A stretch of 64,000 nt of DNA, taken from the NCBI GenBank assembly GCA_010093605.1, contig MU004195.1, positions 498,708-562,707 of the forward strand, in the 5' to 3' direction. Source of the stretch: Lophium mytilinum. Its lineage: Eukaryota > Ascomycota > Dothideomycetes > Mytilinidiales > Mytilinidiaceae. Within the stretch, counting starts at the first letter, position 1; every line of letters begins with the position of its first letter. The translations under genes and the position numbers were made by a program. A model generated the notes under the pieces. It searched no databases, was not told the origin of the DNA, and was given only the letters and a program-made list of their open reading frames with translations. Shown piece after piece: positions 24,281 through 36,164 of this stretch.

Positions 24281-25507
24281 ATGAGCCCTCAACAAACACC
24301 CGTCAGCGGCACAGGGACTGCTACGAACGCGACGCAGGATTTGCTTAGCAGCTTTTACAACATCGACAACCTGGTCACCGTCAACATCACTCTTCCTGAT
24401 GCCACTTGGCAAACCATAAAGAACGCTAGACCTCGCGGCGAGTTTGGATACATCGGCCCACCAGCGCGCTATGACTGGTACCAAGCCACCTCTGTCACGA
24501 TATCCGGCACCAAGGTTGCGACACAAGCTACTACCTTTTCCAACGTTGGGATCATCAAGAAGTCCTTTGCCGGATCTTTCAGCACCACGAAACCCTCGCT
24601 CCGCCTCGACTTCACAAAGTACGACAACAACGAGGCGGGTATCGAAACGTTGATTGGTACGAAAAGTTTGATCTTGAATAACTCGATCCAGGATCCGGCC
24701 TACATCCGGCAGCCACTTGGCTATGAACTCTTCCGGCAAGCAGGCGTGCCCAACTTCCGCTGCAACTTCGCGAAGGTCATTGTCAATGGTACCAACATGG
24801 GAGTGTTCGTGAACCTCGAGCCATTGAAGAAGCGCTTCATGGAAAATCATTTCGCGGGCAATGACAAGGGCAACGCCTATGAGATCGAGCTTGATCAGGA
24901 TTTCAACGCTTCCACACTTGACTCGGGCCATATGAGCTTTGAAGGCTTCTCAAAGTACGAAGACAAGAAGGACGTCAGACTCGTTGCCGGGCAGATCGTT
25001 TCCGGGGGCTTGGCGGCTGCGCAGCAAGTGGTGGATTTGGATGCTTTCATTCGCTTCTTTGCGATGGAGTCGCTCTTGAAGCACTGGGATGGTTACACGC
25101 AGCAAACGAACAATACCTACGTCTACAACGACAAAAGAGCTGTTGAGAACCCAGCCGTCGCCGATGTGAAGCTTAAGTTCATCCCCTCGGGTATCGATCA
25201 GATTCTTCAAGAGGACCGCGGCTTTCGCCTGGGGAGTAAGGCGGTGCTTGCTCAGCTAGTCAAGTCTGATGCCAACGCCGCCACCAAGGCGAAGCTGTTT
25301 GCGCAAATCCGCCAGTATGCAAACACGATCTTCAGCCCGACGAACCAGGATACTGTTCTCAAGCCACTGGTAGACCGTATAGTGGCCGTTCTGATGAGCG
25401 CGGGCGTTAGCTCTAGTGAGGTCGCGGGGCCCATCGATGTCGTCAGAAAGCAACTCAAGCTGGTGAGGGGAGGAGCTTTTCAACTCATTGGAGAAAGAGA
25501 GACGTAG
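24281..25507 (+). CDS. CotH-kinase family protein
   Basis: A single exon of 408 residues from ATG 24281. The layout is that of CotH family proteins (atypical protein-kinase fold): an N-terminal beta domain (VTVNITLPDATWQTIKN), the loop NVGIIKKSFAGSFSTTKPSL, then LGYELFRQAGVPNFRCNFAK and NGTNMGVFVNLEPLKKRF. The catalytic-like region includes MESLLKHWDGYTQQTNN and LKFIPSGIDQIL, where the Asp residues sit at the positions used for metal and ATP in bacterial CotH. No signal peptide or TM segment is visible. In bacteria CotH phosphorylates spore-coat proteins; in fungi the function is unclear outside Mucorales. The C-terminus is short. Confidence 0.8.
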   Translation: MSPQQTPVSGTGTATNATQDLLSSFYNIDNLVTVNITLPDATWQTIKNARPRGEFGYIGPPARYDWYQATSVTISGTKVATQATTFSNVGIIKKSFAGSFSTTKPSLRLDFTKYDNNEAGIETLIGTKSLILNNSIQDPAYIRQPLGYELFRQAGVPNFRCNFAKVIVNGTNMGVFVNLEPLKKRFMENHFAGNDKGNAYEIELDQDFNASTLDSGHMSFEGFSKYEDKKDVRLVAGQIVSGGLAAAQQVVDLDAFIRFFAMESLLKHWDGYTQQTNNTYVYNDKRAVENPAVADVKLKFIPSGIDQILQEDRGFRLGSKAVLAQLVKSDANAATKAKLFAQIRQYANTIFSPTNQDTVLKPLVDRIVAVLMSAGVSSSEVAGPIDVVRKQLKLVRGGAFQLIGERET

Positions 25508-26157
25508 TGTGTATAGCTGAAGAATCGATATCGGAAGGTGAGCGCGAGGTGCTTGATACGGATTGATGCTGGACGAAGGTTGACATTCTTTTATGCTTAA
25601 TACACCATCACGTGCTGCTTTATCAAATTATATATCTTCTCCTAAATAACGCGTTTCAACACCCCAATGTGCACCCTATCCGACCCCTGTGCGCACGTGA
25701 TTACTCCTGTCGATAACGAGACCGATGTTACGAGGTATACCGCCACCCATAGCTGAGATGAACACCGGATGTAGAAGCGTGCGGAAAGAACACCGGCCTA
25801 GAGAGTATGTAGATTGAGCCGCTTGACAAGAGGAGGTATGATTTCGGCGTAGGATCTTCCAAAAATAACAATTTGATTTAGCTTCTGGATTAAGCGCGTA
25901 TATTTCTGTACAGCCATTTCGTATAGACTTGAGGTTACTCAAACTGCGAGAGACATGACCTTGCTGGCGGCGCTTCAAGAGATGTACAAAGCCCTAAACT
26001 TAAAGCGACTTGAATCTTTAACATTCATTATTTCTCTGATTATGGGTAAAGCGACTAACCGCGAGTCCTGAGGTATCATTACTCCCATCGAATCAGTCCG
26101 AAAGTGTCATCCATTTGGCGTCCCGTTCTTTCTGTGACAGTGAGGCTGGTACTCTAA
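25508..26157. other. Convergent 3' intergenic region
   Basis: About 650 bp between two convergent genes. It is moderately AT-rich with a few short frames and no supported feature. Confidence 0.4.
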
Positions 26158-27560
26158 TTACTCTAAAGCCGTACTCGTTGGCCTTAACGGTAAGCCTGCC
26201 TTCAAGTATGTTGCATCGATCATCTCCAACTGCTTGATCGAGTCTTTACTATCAATCCATACTCCAGACCCTTCCCGCTTCTTGACACGGTTCACAAACT
26301 CCTCCAATTGGTACCTGTATGTACTCCACCATTCCTCGCCCACTTGGCCTTCCTCTAGCCATCGGTACACTTTCACAGTCTTCTTCTCCGTCCATTTCTT
26401 GATCAACTTCTCCCCACGAGGTGGGTGCAGCGTATGCTGCTCGATGATCTCGATCCGATGCCAATGCGTCGGCATCATGTAGTTCGTAAACACGAACGCC
26501 CTTTGCACAACATGACTTGGACCTTCAGAATCTGAAATATCCTGCTCCTTCAGCTTCACAGTAATCGTAGGCAGGCCCTTGAAGTAGCCAGGCCAATATG
26601 CCGTCAGCCAGGGCAAGGGCAGCCCACCGCGTGCCTGCAGATCAACCTCGATACTCCCTTTCGCGCCACCCGGGAACTCGTACGTCGCACGCATGGCCTC
26701 GTCGATCCTGTCGTCCGCTGCCGCTTTCCGCGGCTCGGCTGAGATGACACTGACGGGCTCCGCGCGGAATACTTGCCGAAGCGTGCTGAGGGCGTAGGTC
26801 CCGAAGTCCATAAGCGTTCCGCCGGCGAGCGAGTAGTTGAAACGGATGTCGTCTAAGGGGAAGAAGCCAGCGAAGAGATACTGCGACACGGTAGCTGACG
26901 CTATGTCGGATCCATCGAAGAGCGAGAGGAAGGTCTGCCATGCCGGGTGGAAACGGTAATGAAATGCCTCGAGGAGAACCGGCGGGTCCGGCGATGATAG
27001 GAGCGGAAGGTTGAAGAGGGAGGCGGCTTCGATGGCGTTGGAGGTGCTAGGTTTCTCGAGGAGAACATGCTTTCCGGCTTTGAGGGATTTGACGGCCCAT
27101 TCGTAGTGGAGGCCGTTGGGCAGGGGGATGTAGACGGCGGTGATGGTAGAGTCCGCGAGGAGGGCTGGCGCATGTTAGAATAGTTTGATGAAGGTTCGAT
27201 GAAGGTATGGTCAAGTAACGCTGCTACCGCTGATCCGACCAGAAAGAACGTACCCTCATACGAATCATGCACAATGGGAATACCATGCTTCTTCGCATAC
27301 GCCTGCGCCTTGCTCTTATCACGTGAAGCGATTGCCGCGACGATCACCTCAGGATGGCTGCGGGAAGGGCCGATTATGGCATTCGGACTGAGCAGCAGAG
27401 TCAGTTTCGAAAATTAAAGATCAGGTGTAGAATAAGAGGCTACCTACGCGATCCACGAAGCTCCGAATAAACCAAATCGAATCGCATTCTCCTTCTTCGG
27501 GGCTACTGGCGGGGACATGGCGCTGGAATTCCGCTTCAGAAACCCGATCAAGGACGCCAT
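26158..27560 (-). CDS. Gfo/Idh/MocA-family NAD(P)-dependent oxidoreductase
   Basis: Three exons (27560-27448, 27387-27254, 27164-26158; introns 60 and 89 bp) close in phase and give 417 residues. The Rossmann start is AIRFGLFGASWIAPNAII, followed by VIVAAIASRDKSKAQAYAKK. The sugar-dehydrogenase signature Lys sits in GKHVLLEKPSTSNAIEAAS. The C-terminal alpha/beta domain contains GGTLMDFGTYALSTLRQVF and the conserved ending EFVNRVKKREG then LEMIDATYLKAGLP. The closest functional types are NADP D-xylose dehydrogenase or dihydrodiol dehydrogenase; the substrate cannot be told. The ATG at 27560 is used because the longer upstream frame is in the wrong phase for the Rossmann motif. Confidence 0.9.
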
Positions 27561-28050
27561 ATTCCTTGACTATATGACGTACACTCCACCGTGTGAGAGA
27601 AGAAATGTAAATGATGCAGGTAAAGTTGAACGGCCGGGGAATCGTCTCGGATGATACGATACTCGTGCCCATGTGATCGACACCCCCATGCAGTTACCCC
27701 TCCTTCTCAACCAATCAGAGGCGCAGTCTTTTGCCATTTTCTTAACCAAACAGGGAAGCATCATTTTTTGCTCCAATCTCCAAAATCACTTTGAAGGGCT
27801 AGCTCAAAGACGCTTGGGACGGAGAGATGGTGTTGCAGTGCACTGGCGTCTTTTTCAAACGCATAGCCAGGTATAAGAAAACCCGTTCAAACCTCCTCAA
27901 TGCCCGTCACGTCCACCCTATCTTTCTAAGAGAAGTCTCGTAACTTTGACCCGCTCTGCAAGATGAAGACTTGATATCAGCCAGCAACTCTAAGTCTCGA
28001 GTATAGTACTATCTACAGCTGAGCCACAGAACCAACACTCCATCGGCAAA
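27561..28050. other. Intergenic region
   Basis: About 490 bp between the oxidoreductase start and the 3' end of the F-box-like gene. Nothing was recognised. Confidence 0.4.
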
Positions 28051-28992
28051 TCAGTTCAGCGGCGTTTGTTCGAGCACATCTTCAAGTGAACAAGAATATC
28101 CTGAGCAACTCACTTCCACTCGATTACTCAGTCTGGGATCATAGTCAGGCTGCTCCCACAGCGGCACAGCAGGAGCAATTCTACGGTAGCGTGCCGTATC
28201 TTCCAATCCAAAATCCCAGTCTCCTCGACCGAAGACAAAGTCGGCTTCCAGAGCATGCGTTCTCCGCCAGCGATTTGCGAAGTACTTGTTGATCAGATCC
28301 TCGACATCCTCGTCGCCATTGTCGTCGACGTCGACAATAAGCGTTTCGCTCACGTGCTGTGAAATGAACCTCAATATGTACTCTAGCTAGTTGCCTCCAA
28401 TCGCTCTTTCGCTATTAGTCAAGGTATTGTACGGCCATGGTCCAATGGAGTGGAAGAACCCATTCATGTTCGTGTGCTGCTTCGCTACGATGACCAGTTT
28501 GGTCAAGCGGGCAAGGATCGGAGACCAGAGCTGGATGTCGATAAATGGCTTCCCGCCACCCTCCAGGACCAATTGCAGGTTGCATATATGTGCTATGTCG
28601 TCGGGACCGAGTTTTCTTTCGAGCAGTTCTCCGCCGTCGTAATTGAGCCGATACTGGAATGTGGTTTGCCGAGAGAGAACATCACCGGCTTCGAAGCGAA
28701 TTTGGCTCGAAACACCGAGAAAGCCCATTCCAGGAGGTCTTACCTCATGTCGACGGTGGTCGTCAAGAAGGAAAAGGTCGATGAAGGAGTCCCGGGAGAG
28801 ACAGTGGCGGTAAATCTCTATGCGTAGTTCCGCTGGCAGGTCGAGGAAGCCTGGAGATATCGATTTCGGCTTCGATGGACTTGGAGTCGAGCTCTTCTTC
28901 ATGTCGACAACGGCCTTGTGACCTGCAAAGAAGACGGCCAGTATCCGAGCCAGATTCCGCATTCGATGCTGATCCCTGGAGTTGGATGCCAT
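28051..28992 (-). CDS. F-box-like protein with in-frame TAG
   Basis: One frame runs from ATG 28992 to the stop at 28051, interrupted only by TAG at 28389-28387. Near residue 50 it has FLDLPAELRIEIYRHCL, the F-box-like/2EXR opening of many fungal proteins, followed by the LGVSSQIRFEAGDVL helix. Coding character continues past the TAG (LEYILRFISQHVSETLIVDV). A 102-bp in-frame intron ending at the TAG (ACTAAT branch, GTAGCG donor) would remove it, but the donor is weak. Otherwise the gene carries a nonsense mutation, or the stop is bypassed. F-box proteins recruit substrates to SCF ubiquitin ligases; the substrate is unknown. Confidence 0.6.
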
Positions 28993-29205
28993 CTGCGATG
29001 GAGAGGAAGTCCCTTCTTTTCAAATATGTGGATAGTTGTCTACTCAAATACTGGGTTGAGCGCCGCGCGTTCAACAAAGTCAAGACTAGGCAGCGACATG
29101 AGAAATAGTCACGTGCCCAGTCTTGTGTATCAAGATTCAGCCCGAGGTGACATTCTATCTTCCAAGGTTGGTTGTTCCTTCTTGCAGTTGATTATTCTAC
29201 AATCA

Positions 29206-31020
29206 TCAGCCGATACTTGGGTGGAGGAAATCGAAGTTCTCCTTCAGCTGCGACACGACTCGTTCGAAGACCTCTTTCTGAAATGCCTCATCATGGAGGT
29301 TGCTCGCCCGACAGTCAAAGTTACATCGGATACATCTCCGCACGGCGTCACTAAACTTATCTCCTGCCTCACTATACAAATCATCGACGATGCGGTCAGC
29401 TGTGTTCCACTGTGTCCTTAGGTCCACGCTGGCATCCCCCGAATCTATCGATCCGTCCTCTGGCTTGTGAAGCTCACAAAGGGACTTTCCATACCAGAGT
29501 TCTATCAGAAATACTCCAAGGGAGAATAGGGTGGGATTGCGGATGATGCGACTCATTGAAGTGGGTATTTTGCTCGACTGAAATGGTGTTGATGTCTGGC
29601 TGAAATGCTGCGAGACGAATGGGTGATTGTAAAGTATGCCGCCCGATCTTTCGATGAAGAACACATTCCCCTTTCCCCAATCTTCAAGCCAAGGGGTCTC
29701 ATGAAGCTGTAGGACGCTGGAGGATAGGGTAACGGCCAATTGAAGCCGATCCTGACGGGTGAACTTTGGGTCTTGCAAGACCTGTCGAATAGACGCAACA
29801 TTCCATGACTCGGGATTCATTGGCGGATCCTGGTGGGGATATATCAGGATGCCGTACTTCTGCTTCGCATATTCTTCAATAAGGAAAGGCAGGCAAACAT
29901 CTCGTTGAGGCTTTTGGAGTGCACTGATGGCTGCGCATAAATTTTGAATTGGCTGAAGGTTCGGATGCGGATCGAGGGCGGCCTTCACAGCTTTCTTTGC
30001 CTGGGCTGCGAATCGAACCCCTTTGGTGCCACCAGCCGGACAAGGCTGCGGTTGAGGTGAAAGTGTCTGCTGGAGTTTGATCCGCACCTCGGCCTCCTCC
30101 CAAATCCAGGGAGACGCGGCGGGAGGGCTGGAGAGTCCAGAATGCGAATGGCTGTATCGAAATAAAACATGAAATGGATCGCGCATGTTCTCATTGTCGC
30201 TGTCGCTTTCGTCGTCGCTTGGCATATCTTCCATTCGAGACTCTAGGCGGAGATTGACGCTGTGGTCCGCATGGCAAGGGCACTTCCACCCGGAGCTCAA
30301 CGCGGAGTAGAAACCTTGAGCGCGATCATGGATGACGTTGAATTTCGGCATGGTCTGGCGGTACGACTTGGCGTTAGCACTGTTGAGGTTTCCAAGAGAA
30401 ATGGTCTGAGTGGTCATTCGGTAGAGCCCAAGATTTGCTGCTCGAATCGATTGCATTACATCATCATAGTCGCTTTTCTTAAGGCTGAAGCACAGCCTCT
30501 TGTAATGCTCTTTGAAAGCGCTGTGATCATAGAACTGAGGCTGATGAGAATTAGAGCGGTCACGTGACGTTTGTTGAGATGTGAGACCTCGGGATCAAGT
30601 GAGACATCGAAAGTTGAGGGTAAAACATACCTTGCCAGACCCATCAAGCTTCAGTCTCTGCAAGAACTTACTCACAGCTGCGTCCATCGATTCAATGGTG
30701 TCGATGTACGATTCGTAGGTAGTGCCAAGACGGTCCTTCAGTTTCTTCTCAAACTTCGCGTCCTTCCATCGCGTCCCACGTGGATCTTTCAGAAAGTCCG
30801 CCATCTCTCTCGGTTTAACGACACCAATGAGCAGCATGTTGATCGAGTTCAGGCACATCGTGCTTTCACACTTCAGCTCCACGGCAAGGCCCTTGATCCC
30901 TTCTCGGTACTTCCAATACCGTTTGGAGACGGCGATTCCTTTACCGTAGAACTCCAGTCCAGCGAGGATGAGCGGAATCGAGCCGAGGACGAGCCCCGCT
31001 GTCTCAACGCCAGTCACCAT
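29206..31020 (-). CDS. DUF7580-type fungal protein
   Basis: Two exons (31020-30631 and 30534-29206) with a 96-bp GTATGT intron give 572 residues. The ATG at 31020 starts the conserved N-terminus (MVTGVETAGLVLGSIPLILA); the longer frame lacks an ATG. The N-terminal helical half (GKGIAVSKRYWKYREGIKGL) and a C-terminal half resembling a degraded kinase fold (RLQLAVTLSSSVLQLHETPW, NPTLFSLGVFLIELWYGKSL) are the organisation of fungal DUF7580 proteins. No catalytic kinase residues are evident, so it is probably a pseudokinase-like scaffold. It is divergent from the composite C2H2 gene, with only 235 bp between start codons. The function is not established; such genes are frequent near NLR and HET genes. 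Confidence 0.75.
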
Positions 31021-31255
31021 GATGTTAATGGGATTGTTGAAGGAGGGAAGGAGGTAATTGTCAGACAAGGCTGAGAGAGGAGCTGAAGACGTGGCGGGTC
31101 ACGGAAGAAGCGGGGTGCTCCTTTGGCCCCCAAATTTGGAGGCTGAGAAGTGATATCGCAGGCTATCGCTAACGACCATCACCATTCTAAACCTCACGGA
31201 AACTCTCCCCTTCTTCAGGACTCCAGAAGACACAATTCCGTGGCATGCGTGAAAT

Positions 31256-34200
31256 ATGGAAACCCTCCATCTTGCTTCCCAGGTCACCGACTGTGGACGC
31301 GACTTTCGGAGCCTTGGTGAAGCACTGAAGCAAGTTCCCCGTTTCGCGGCGCAAGTGTCACCAGAAAAGATCAACGATGAGTTCGATAGGTTCAAGATAT
31401 GGGCTGGAAACGTTGCTGCCCACAGAAAAGGGCGGCGAAGTTTAGAGTATCGCCTTCGCGATGCAGTTCATCTCAAGAATGAAGCAGGCGAGCTTCTTAC
31501 AGCCTTGCAAGAATCTCTGAACAACAGTAAGTAATTCTGAGGAATCAAATATATGAAACCATCACTCATGCAATACTAGCTCTGAGCATTGTTACTGGAG
31601 AGAAAGTACCATGGGATGAGATGTCTGATTCTGATACAGATTCCGGTACTGAAGCTGGTTCTCCGGAGCCCGACACGAGAGCGCTGGAAGATGAAACGGA
31701 GTTGAAGCAATTATTCTCTGGAATACGAGACACGATAAGTTGCCTTTTTCGCCTTTCGATGGCTATCCGAAATCCTGCCCCAAATACCCAATCCGGCAGT
31801 ACCATCACTGCGGACAAATCCTACTACGAAGACTACGATATTGAACACGTGAGGGCAAAATTCCACGAGGAGAAGTTCCACAATTGCGACAAAGTCTTGA
31901 TGGAACGACTGGGCAGAGCCATCTCAGCTCGGCGTCAGTATTTGAGTTATCGCGAAGAGCATTATAAGAAGTTGGCAAAAGGAGTCGAGAAAATTGGATT
32001 CGAAGAGGCAAGGACTGAACAAACGGCGAACAGCACTGAAGCATCACCCATGCCAAAACTCCTCGGCACTCCTACAGATGATAATAGATTAGTTGAGGAT
32101 AAGCTGGTCGATGACGGAGAAGATGACTTATCTCAATCGTCCCGTGCTACATCAACGAATGCGACGATCCGGGTGCCCTCTTTGCCGAAGGAGTCATTAG
32201 AAAACGAACACTACGAATGTCCCCTTTGTTTCATGATCGTTTCCATACACACGAGACCGGCTTGGAAGTACGGCATTTCCCGATTCTTCGCAAGACGTGT
32301 TGCTGACCGCTCACAGGGAACATGTGTACCGCGACCTTCATCCTTACGCTTGCACGTTCAAGCACTGCAATACAGCCGACCGCCTGTATGATTCTCGGAG
32401 AGCATGGTTCAAGCATGAAATGGAAGCCCACAGAGCTGTATGGCAATGCATAGAGGGGTGTGAGAAGGCGTTTCCTTCAGAAAATGACTTTGTACAACAT
32501 GCCCAGCGAGCACACCCTGAAGTTGCTTCTCAAGAAGCCATAGCGATCTTGAAGAAGACCTCGATACGAAGCGCATACGGGACGGATAAAGCCAGCTGTC
32601 CGATATGTGACCAGTCCATGAGTCTTCGGGCTCTGCAAAAACATTTGGGTCGCCATCAAGAGCAGCTGGCACTGTTCGCACTGCCGGTCAATGAGGACGA
32701 CGCTGAAGATGAAGATGATGGCCCAAACTCCACTGAAGAACCAGAGCAGCAAGAATCGGGTGACCAGCGCTTCGAAAGAACTAGCTCAAGTTCTGAAGAT
32801 GAAGACGTTGACATACCGGCCGTCCGCGACCATACCACCGATCGATTCAAGACCATAGGGTATGAGTACATTCCGCGCGAGTTCGACGAGGCCGGCGAGA
32901 AGAAAGTGACGGTCACTGGGTATCTGCTGGACGGCCGCGAGTATAAGTGCCGGACATTCTTCACCCTGAACAGAGGCGATAAGCTATTTATGCTCGCAAC
33001 GGAGTGTGCTCGCGTATTAGGTTACAGCCACTCCGACTTTCTCTTCAAGGAGAACAGGTCGCTGTACAAAATCATTGCTACACAGGTTGACAAGGACGAC
33101 CTTATCCGACAAGAAATACTGCCATACTCGTACCGGTCGCGCCAGATCGCACTTGTGACCGCCCGGTCTATGTTCCGGCAGTTCGGCAGCAGACTTGTTT
33201 TGAATGGAAGACCTGTCCGCGACGATTATTGGGAGAGCAAGGCTAGAAAGCAAGAATCTGCAGCCGATGGAGCCCCGCTCTCTCCCGTCTCCCCCGATTC
33301 AGGTCCCACAGACCCAAACCTCCCCAAAGTGCCTTCCGGGTGGATGTCTCAATGGGATAATCTGTAGGTCCCTCCTTCCCCTCCTCCGACCAACGATTTC
33401 CTTCCCCTTCATACCTCAGTGCTATCCACCGCGCATACGTGTTCTTTCACTAGATAATCGCTTACACCCGTTATCTTTACTAGCTACCCCGAACACTACT
33501 ACAGCCAATTCGCTTCCGGCGCCTCCCAGTGGACTATCCCTACCTTCGTCGCGCCTACCGCGCGCCCGGCGCTTCGCCCGCTGGCACACCGGCCCAGCGT
33601 AGGACTAGAACCAAGCGAAGGCCAGACGGAGCGTGACCAAAGCAAGAACAATCGCAGCAACGGTGATGAAACAAGTGTTGAAAAGACAATCGAAAGCCGC
33701 GTTGCTCGCATCAAAGCTCGTGTCGCTGGACTCACTGGTGATGCGAAAGTCGAGCAGGAGGATTTTGATACAGTCTTGGCGGCCGATAATGGCAAGTTCA
33801 GATGGCCACATCTCCCGGAGGCTGGGCGAGATGGGAAGGAGTTTGCGTGTCCGTACTGCTCTATGATTATCAGGGTTGACAGCCAAAGTTGGAAGTAAGT
33901 ACCCTACAAACCCCGAATAAGGGATGCCTAATTCTGACCATTTGTTAGAAAGCATGTGTATTCGGACCTTGGGCCTTATATCGCGACTGGAAATGCCGAG
34001 AAACAAGCTGCAGATGAGGTCACCGAGAGCACGAAGACAGTACACAAGGGAGCTGACACCAAATCTACAACTGAATCCGAGCAGACAGCAGTTCCAACAG
34101 CTGCAGATAATTCTAGAGTCACAGATAAGCTTCAGCATCTCTTCGAACCTTCGCCGAGAGATACGGGAGACTTCGACGATGGCGTTAACAAATCCGCTCC

Positions 34201-34947
34201 CGCCAGTACGGTTGCTTCAGACCTGCTTGAGCATATTACCGAGCAGGTGCGCGGCCAGCTGCTGAATGACTCGAAGGGAAAGGGCGCTGAAGATGGCGCT
34301 ATCCGTACTCAGGAAGCAGATGACGATTGGGAATTTTCCACTACCACTAAAAAGGACAAGAAGGGCAAGAAAGGGGCTAGTGAAGTTGTTCATGAGCCGC
34401 TTGTAGAGGTATCACCACCAGCAGAGCCGATTCCAGCTGCAAGAGACAATTCGGAATCCTTCGCTAAGGGCGACGAGGACAAGGGGAAGAAGCGGCGACA
34501 TGAGCTCGAGGACGCCGTGAGCAAGGCCCTCAAGATCCACCCTACCTACACCAAAATCCACAAGGATCACCTCTCTATGGACACCCTACTTTACTATGAG
34601 ATTCCGTGGGAATATGACAAGGTTTGTTGCCTTCTTTCCGCAGTATCCCTTCGCTACTACTTTCACTGAATTGTGCTAACCTCTATCGTTAGCACGACCA
34701 CGATTACTTCGTCATCCTGCGCGAACTGGATGAGCGCGACACAGACGTGTTGTTCGAGCACACGCGCCGCCTTCGCTCCAGGGATACTTCTCGCCTCCTA
34801 CCGATCGAAGAGCGCACCCGCCACGGCAATCCTGAGTACGCGTGGGTGCGGCACAAGGAGCGCCAGCCAAGTAGGAGTCCAGGCCGAAGACTCAGCTTGC
34901 CGACAAGGGCTGTTGGGATCGGGAGTATGCCAGAGAAGAAGAAGTAG
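31256..34947 (+). CDS. Composite C2H2 / Rsc7-Swp82 / WW / C2H2-like protein
   Basis: Six exons (31256-31526, 31580-32267, 32317-33363, 33484-33894, 33949-34621, 34693-34947) close in phase and give 1,114 residues. The order is: a helical N-terminus typical of fungal C2H2 STAND-associated proteins; a C2H2 array (CPLCFMIV, WKEHVYRDLHPYACTF, then CPICDQSMSLRALQKHLGRH); an Rsc7/Swp82 (chromatin-remodelling subunit) domain at about 495-630 (GYLLDGREYKCRTFF, RGDKLFMLATECARVLGYS, YRSRQIALVTARSMFRQFGS, DDYWE); a WW-like motif at about 658-690 (VPSGWMSQWDN, HYYSQFASGASQWTIP) split by intron 3; a second C2H2-like opening (CPYCSMII, WKKHVYSDLGPY); and a charged tail with the conserved-looking block THPTY-like KIHPTYTKIHKDHLSMDTLL. 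Introns 2 and 4 lie at the same codon and phase in the two C2H2 copies. Nuclear action is likely. A merge of two neighbouring genes is possible, but no stop separates them. Confidence 0.72.
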
Positions 34948-35367
34948 GAGGATGAGCTTGACGACGCTACGCGGAAGCGCCTAGGCGAGCAGTTCAACGT
35001 TGGTAACCAGACCGAGGGCGCAGATGTCGGATCAGCTGGATTGCAATCGTCCCGAAGGCATTGCATACACCAGTCAGACGAACTTTGAACATGCTGCCAG
35101 TGCGCAGCGGTGAATCTAATTGGCGTAGCCCCTGATATGTGCCCTGTTTGCGGGCATTACAAATGTGCTTAGCTTTCATAGCTCAATAGGCCCACGATTT
35201 GAGTAGCAAGGAATATCATAGAAGCAGCACCATGCCACAGATCAACGCCTTTCACAGGTGCTGGTGTAGCGTATTGAGAATTTGAGTAGAATTGTCGATC
35301 TCCGATTTAGAATCCTTCCGCACCCTTTACTTGAACATCAGCCATTGAAGCCATCCTCTCCTCATCA

Positions 35368-35400
<33 letters not shown>

Positions 35401-36164
35401 ACTACCACATCCGCCAGATGGCGATGGCGAGGGCGGCGAGGAGCTAGTAGGTGAGTTGGCGGGGGGCCGATAGGAGGGGGTGCGTGGATTCGCGCATTGT
35501 CAGGATGGGTTTGCTGGGTTTGGAGGTGGTGGAGATGGATTATGGTGGTGATGTGGTTTGTGGGGGGAAATAGGTTAGGGTTGAGATGGAAGGTGTTGGG
35601 GTGGGTACAGTTGACGCACTTGAACCGTGGTTGGTGAACTCGAGGTTGAAAATCGACTGCCCTGACGTGCGAGCTTGCACAGTGCTTTATTGGGGGTCCT
35701 TCGATGAGGATTATCGGACCCGAAAATTCTCAAGATATGATATTGCAACCTTGATGAAAAGAACATTTCCCCTGAGTCGGAGCTCATTTGTTGAGAGTTT
35801 GGGGCTTCACAGCCCTCGTCGAAGCGCCGCTGGCAGTGTCACCGTCTGTACAGATTTGTGAGAAGGTACTGTACCTCTGGATGTTTTTGAAAATAAATGT
35901 CTGATCCTGGGCTGTGTCTTGTAAGCACCAAGCAAAGCCTGGTGGTTTTGAACATCCCGAACGAGAATTCGATGTCTGGTGGCATCGACGTGGACGACCT
36001 GCACTACAACCAGGAAACGGAGCATAGTTCTTTCGTCCGGGGATCTGAGGGTCTGAAACCTTGTTGAAGGACGCCCCGCAGTGTCGTAACAGAAGCCAAA
36101 CTCCTGAGTTCAGCGTGGATTGGATCTAGAGACGAGCAAATTCGATAGAAAGGATAGCAAGAGC
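34948..36164. other. Gene-poor low-complexity region
   Basis: Contains the C30 tract and a following G-rich purine stretch (about 35420-35580). No gene is supported. Confidence 0.4.
35369..35398. repeat. Homopolymer of 30 cytosines
   Basis: An uninterrupted run of 30 C, followed within 30 bp by a G-rich region of GGCGA and GGGGG units. It could form i-motif or quadruplex structures, or be a length-unstable or assembly-prone site. Confidence 0.95.

Noticed and set aside
33204-33602. Frame across the end of the Rsc7 exon
   Set aside because: It runs through intron 3 and is out of frame with the WW-coding exon, which has better splice and phase support.
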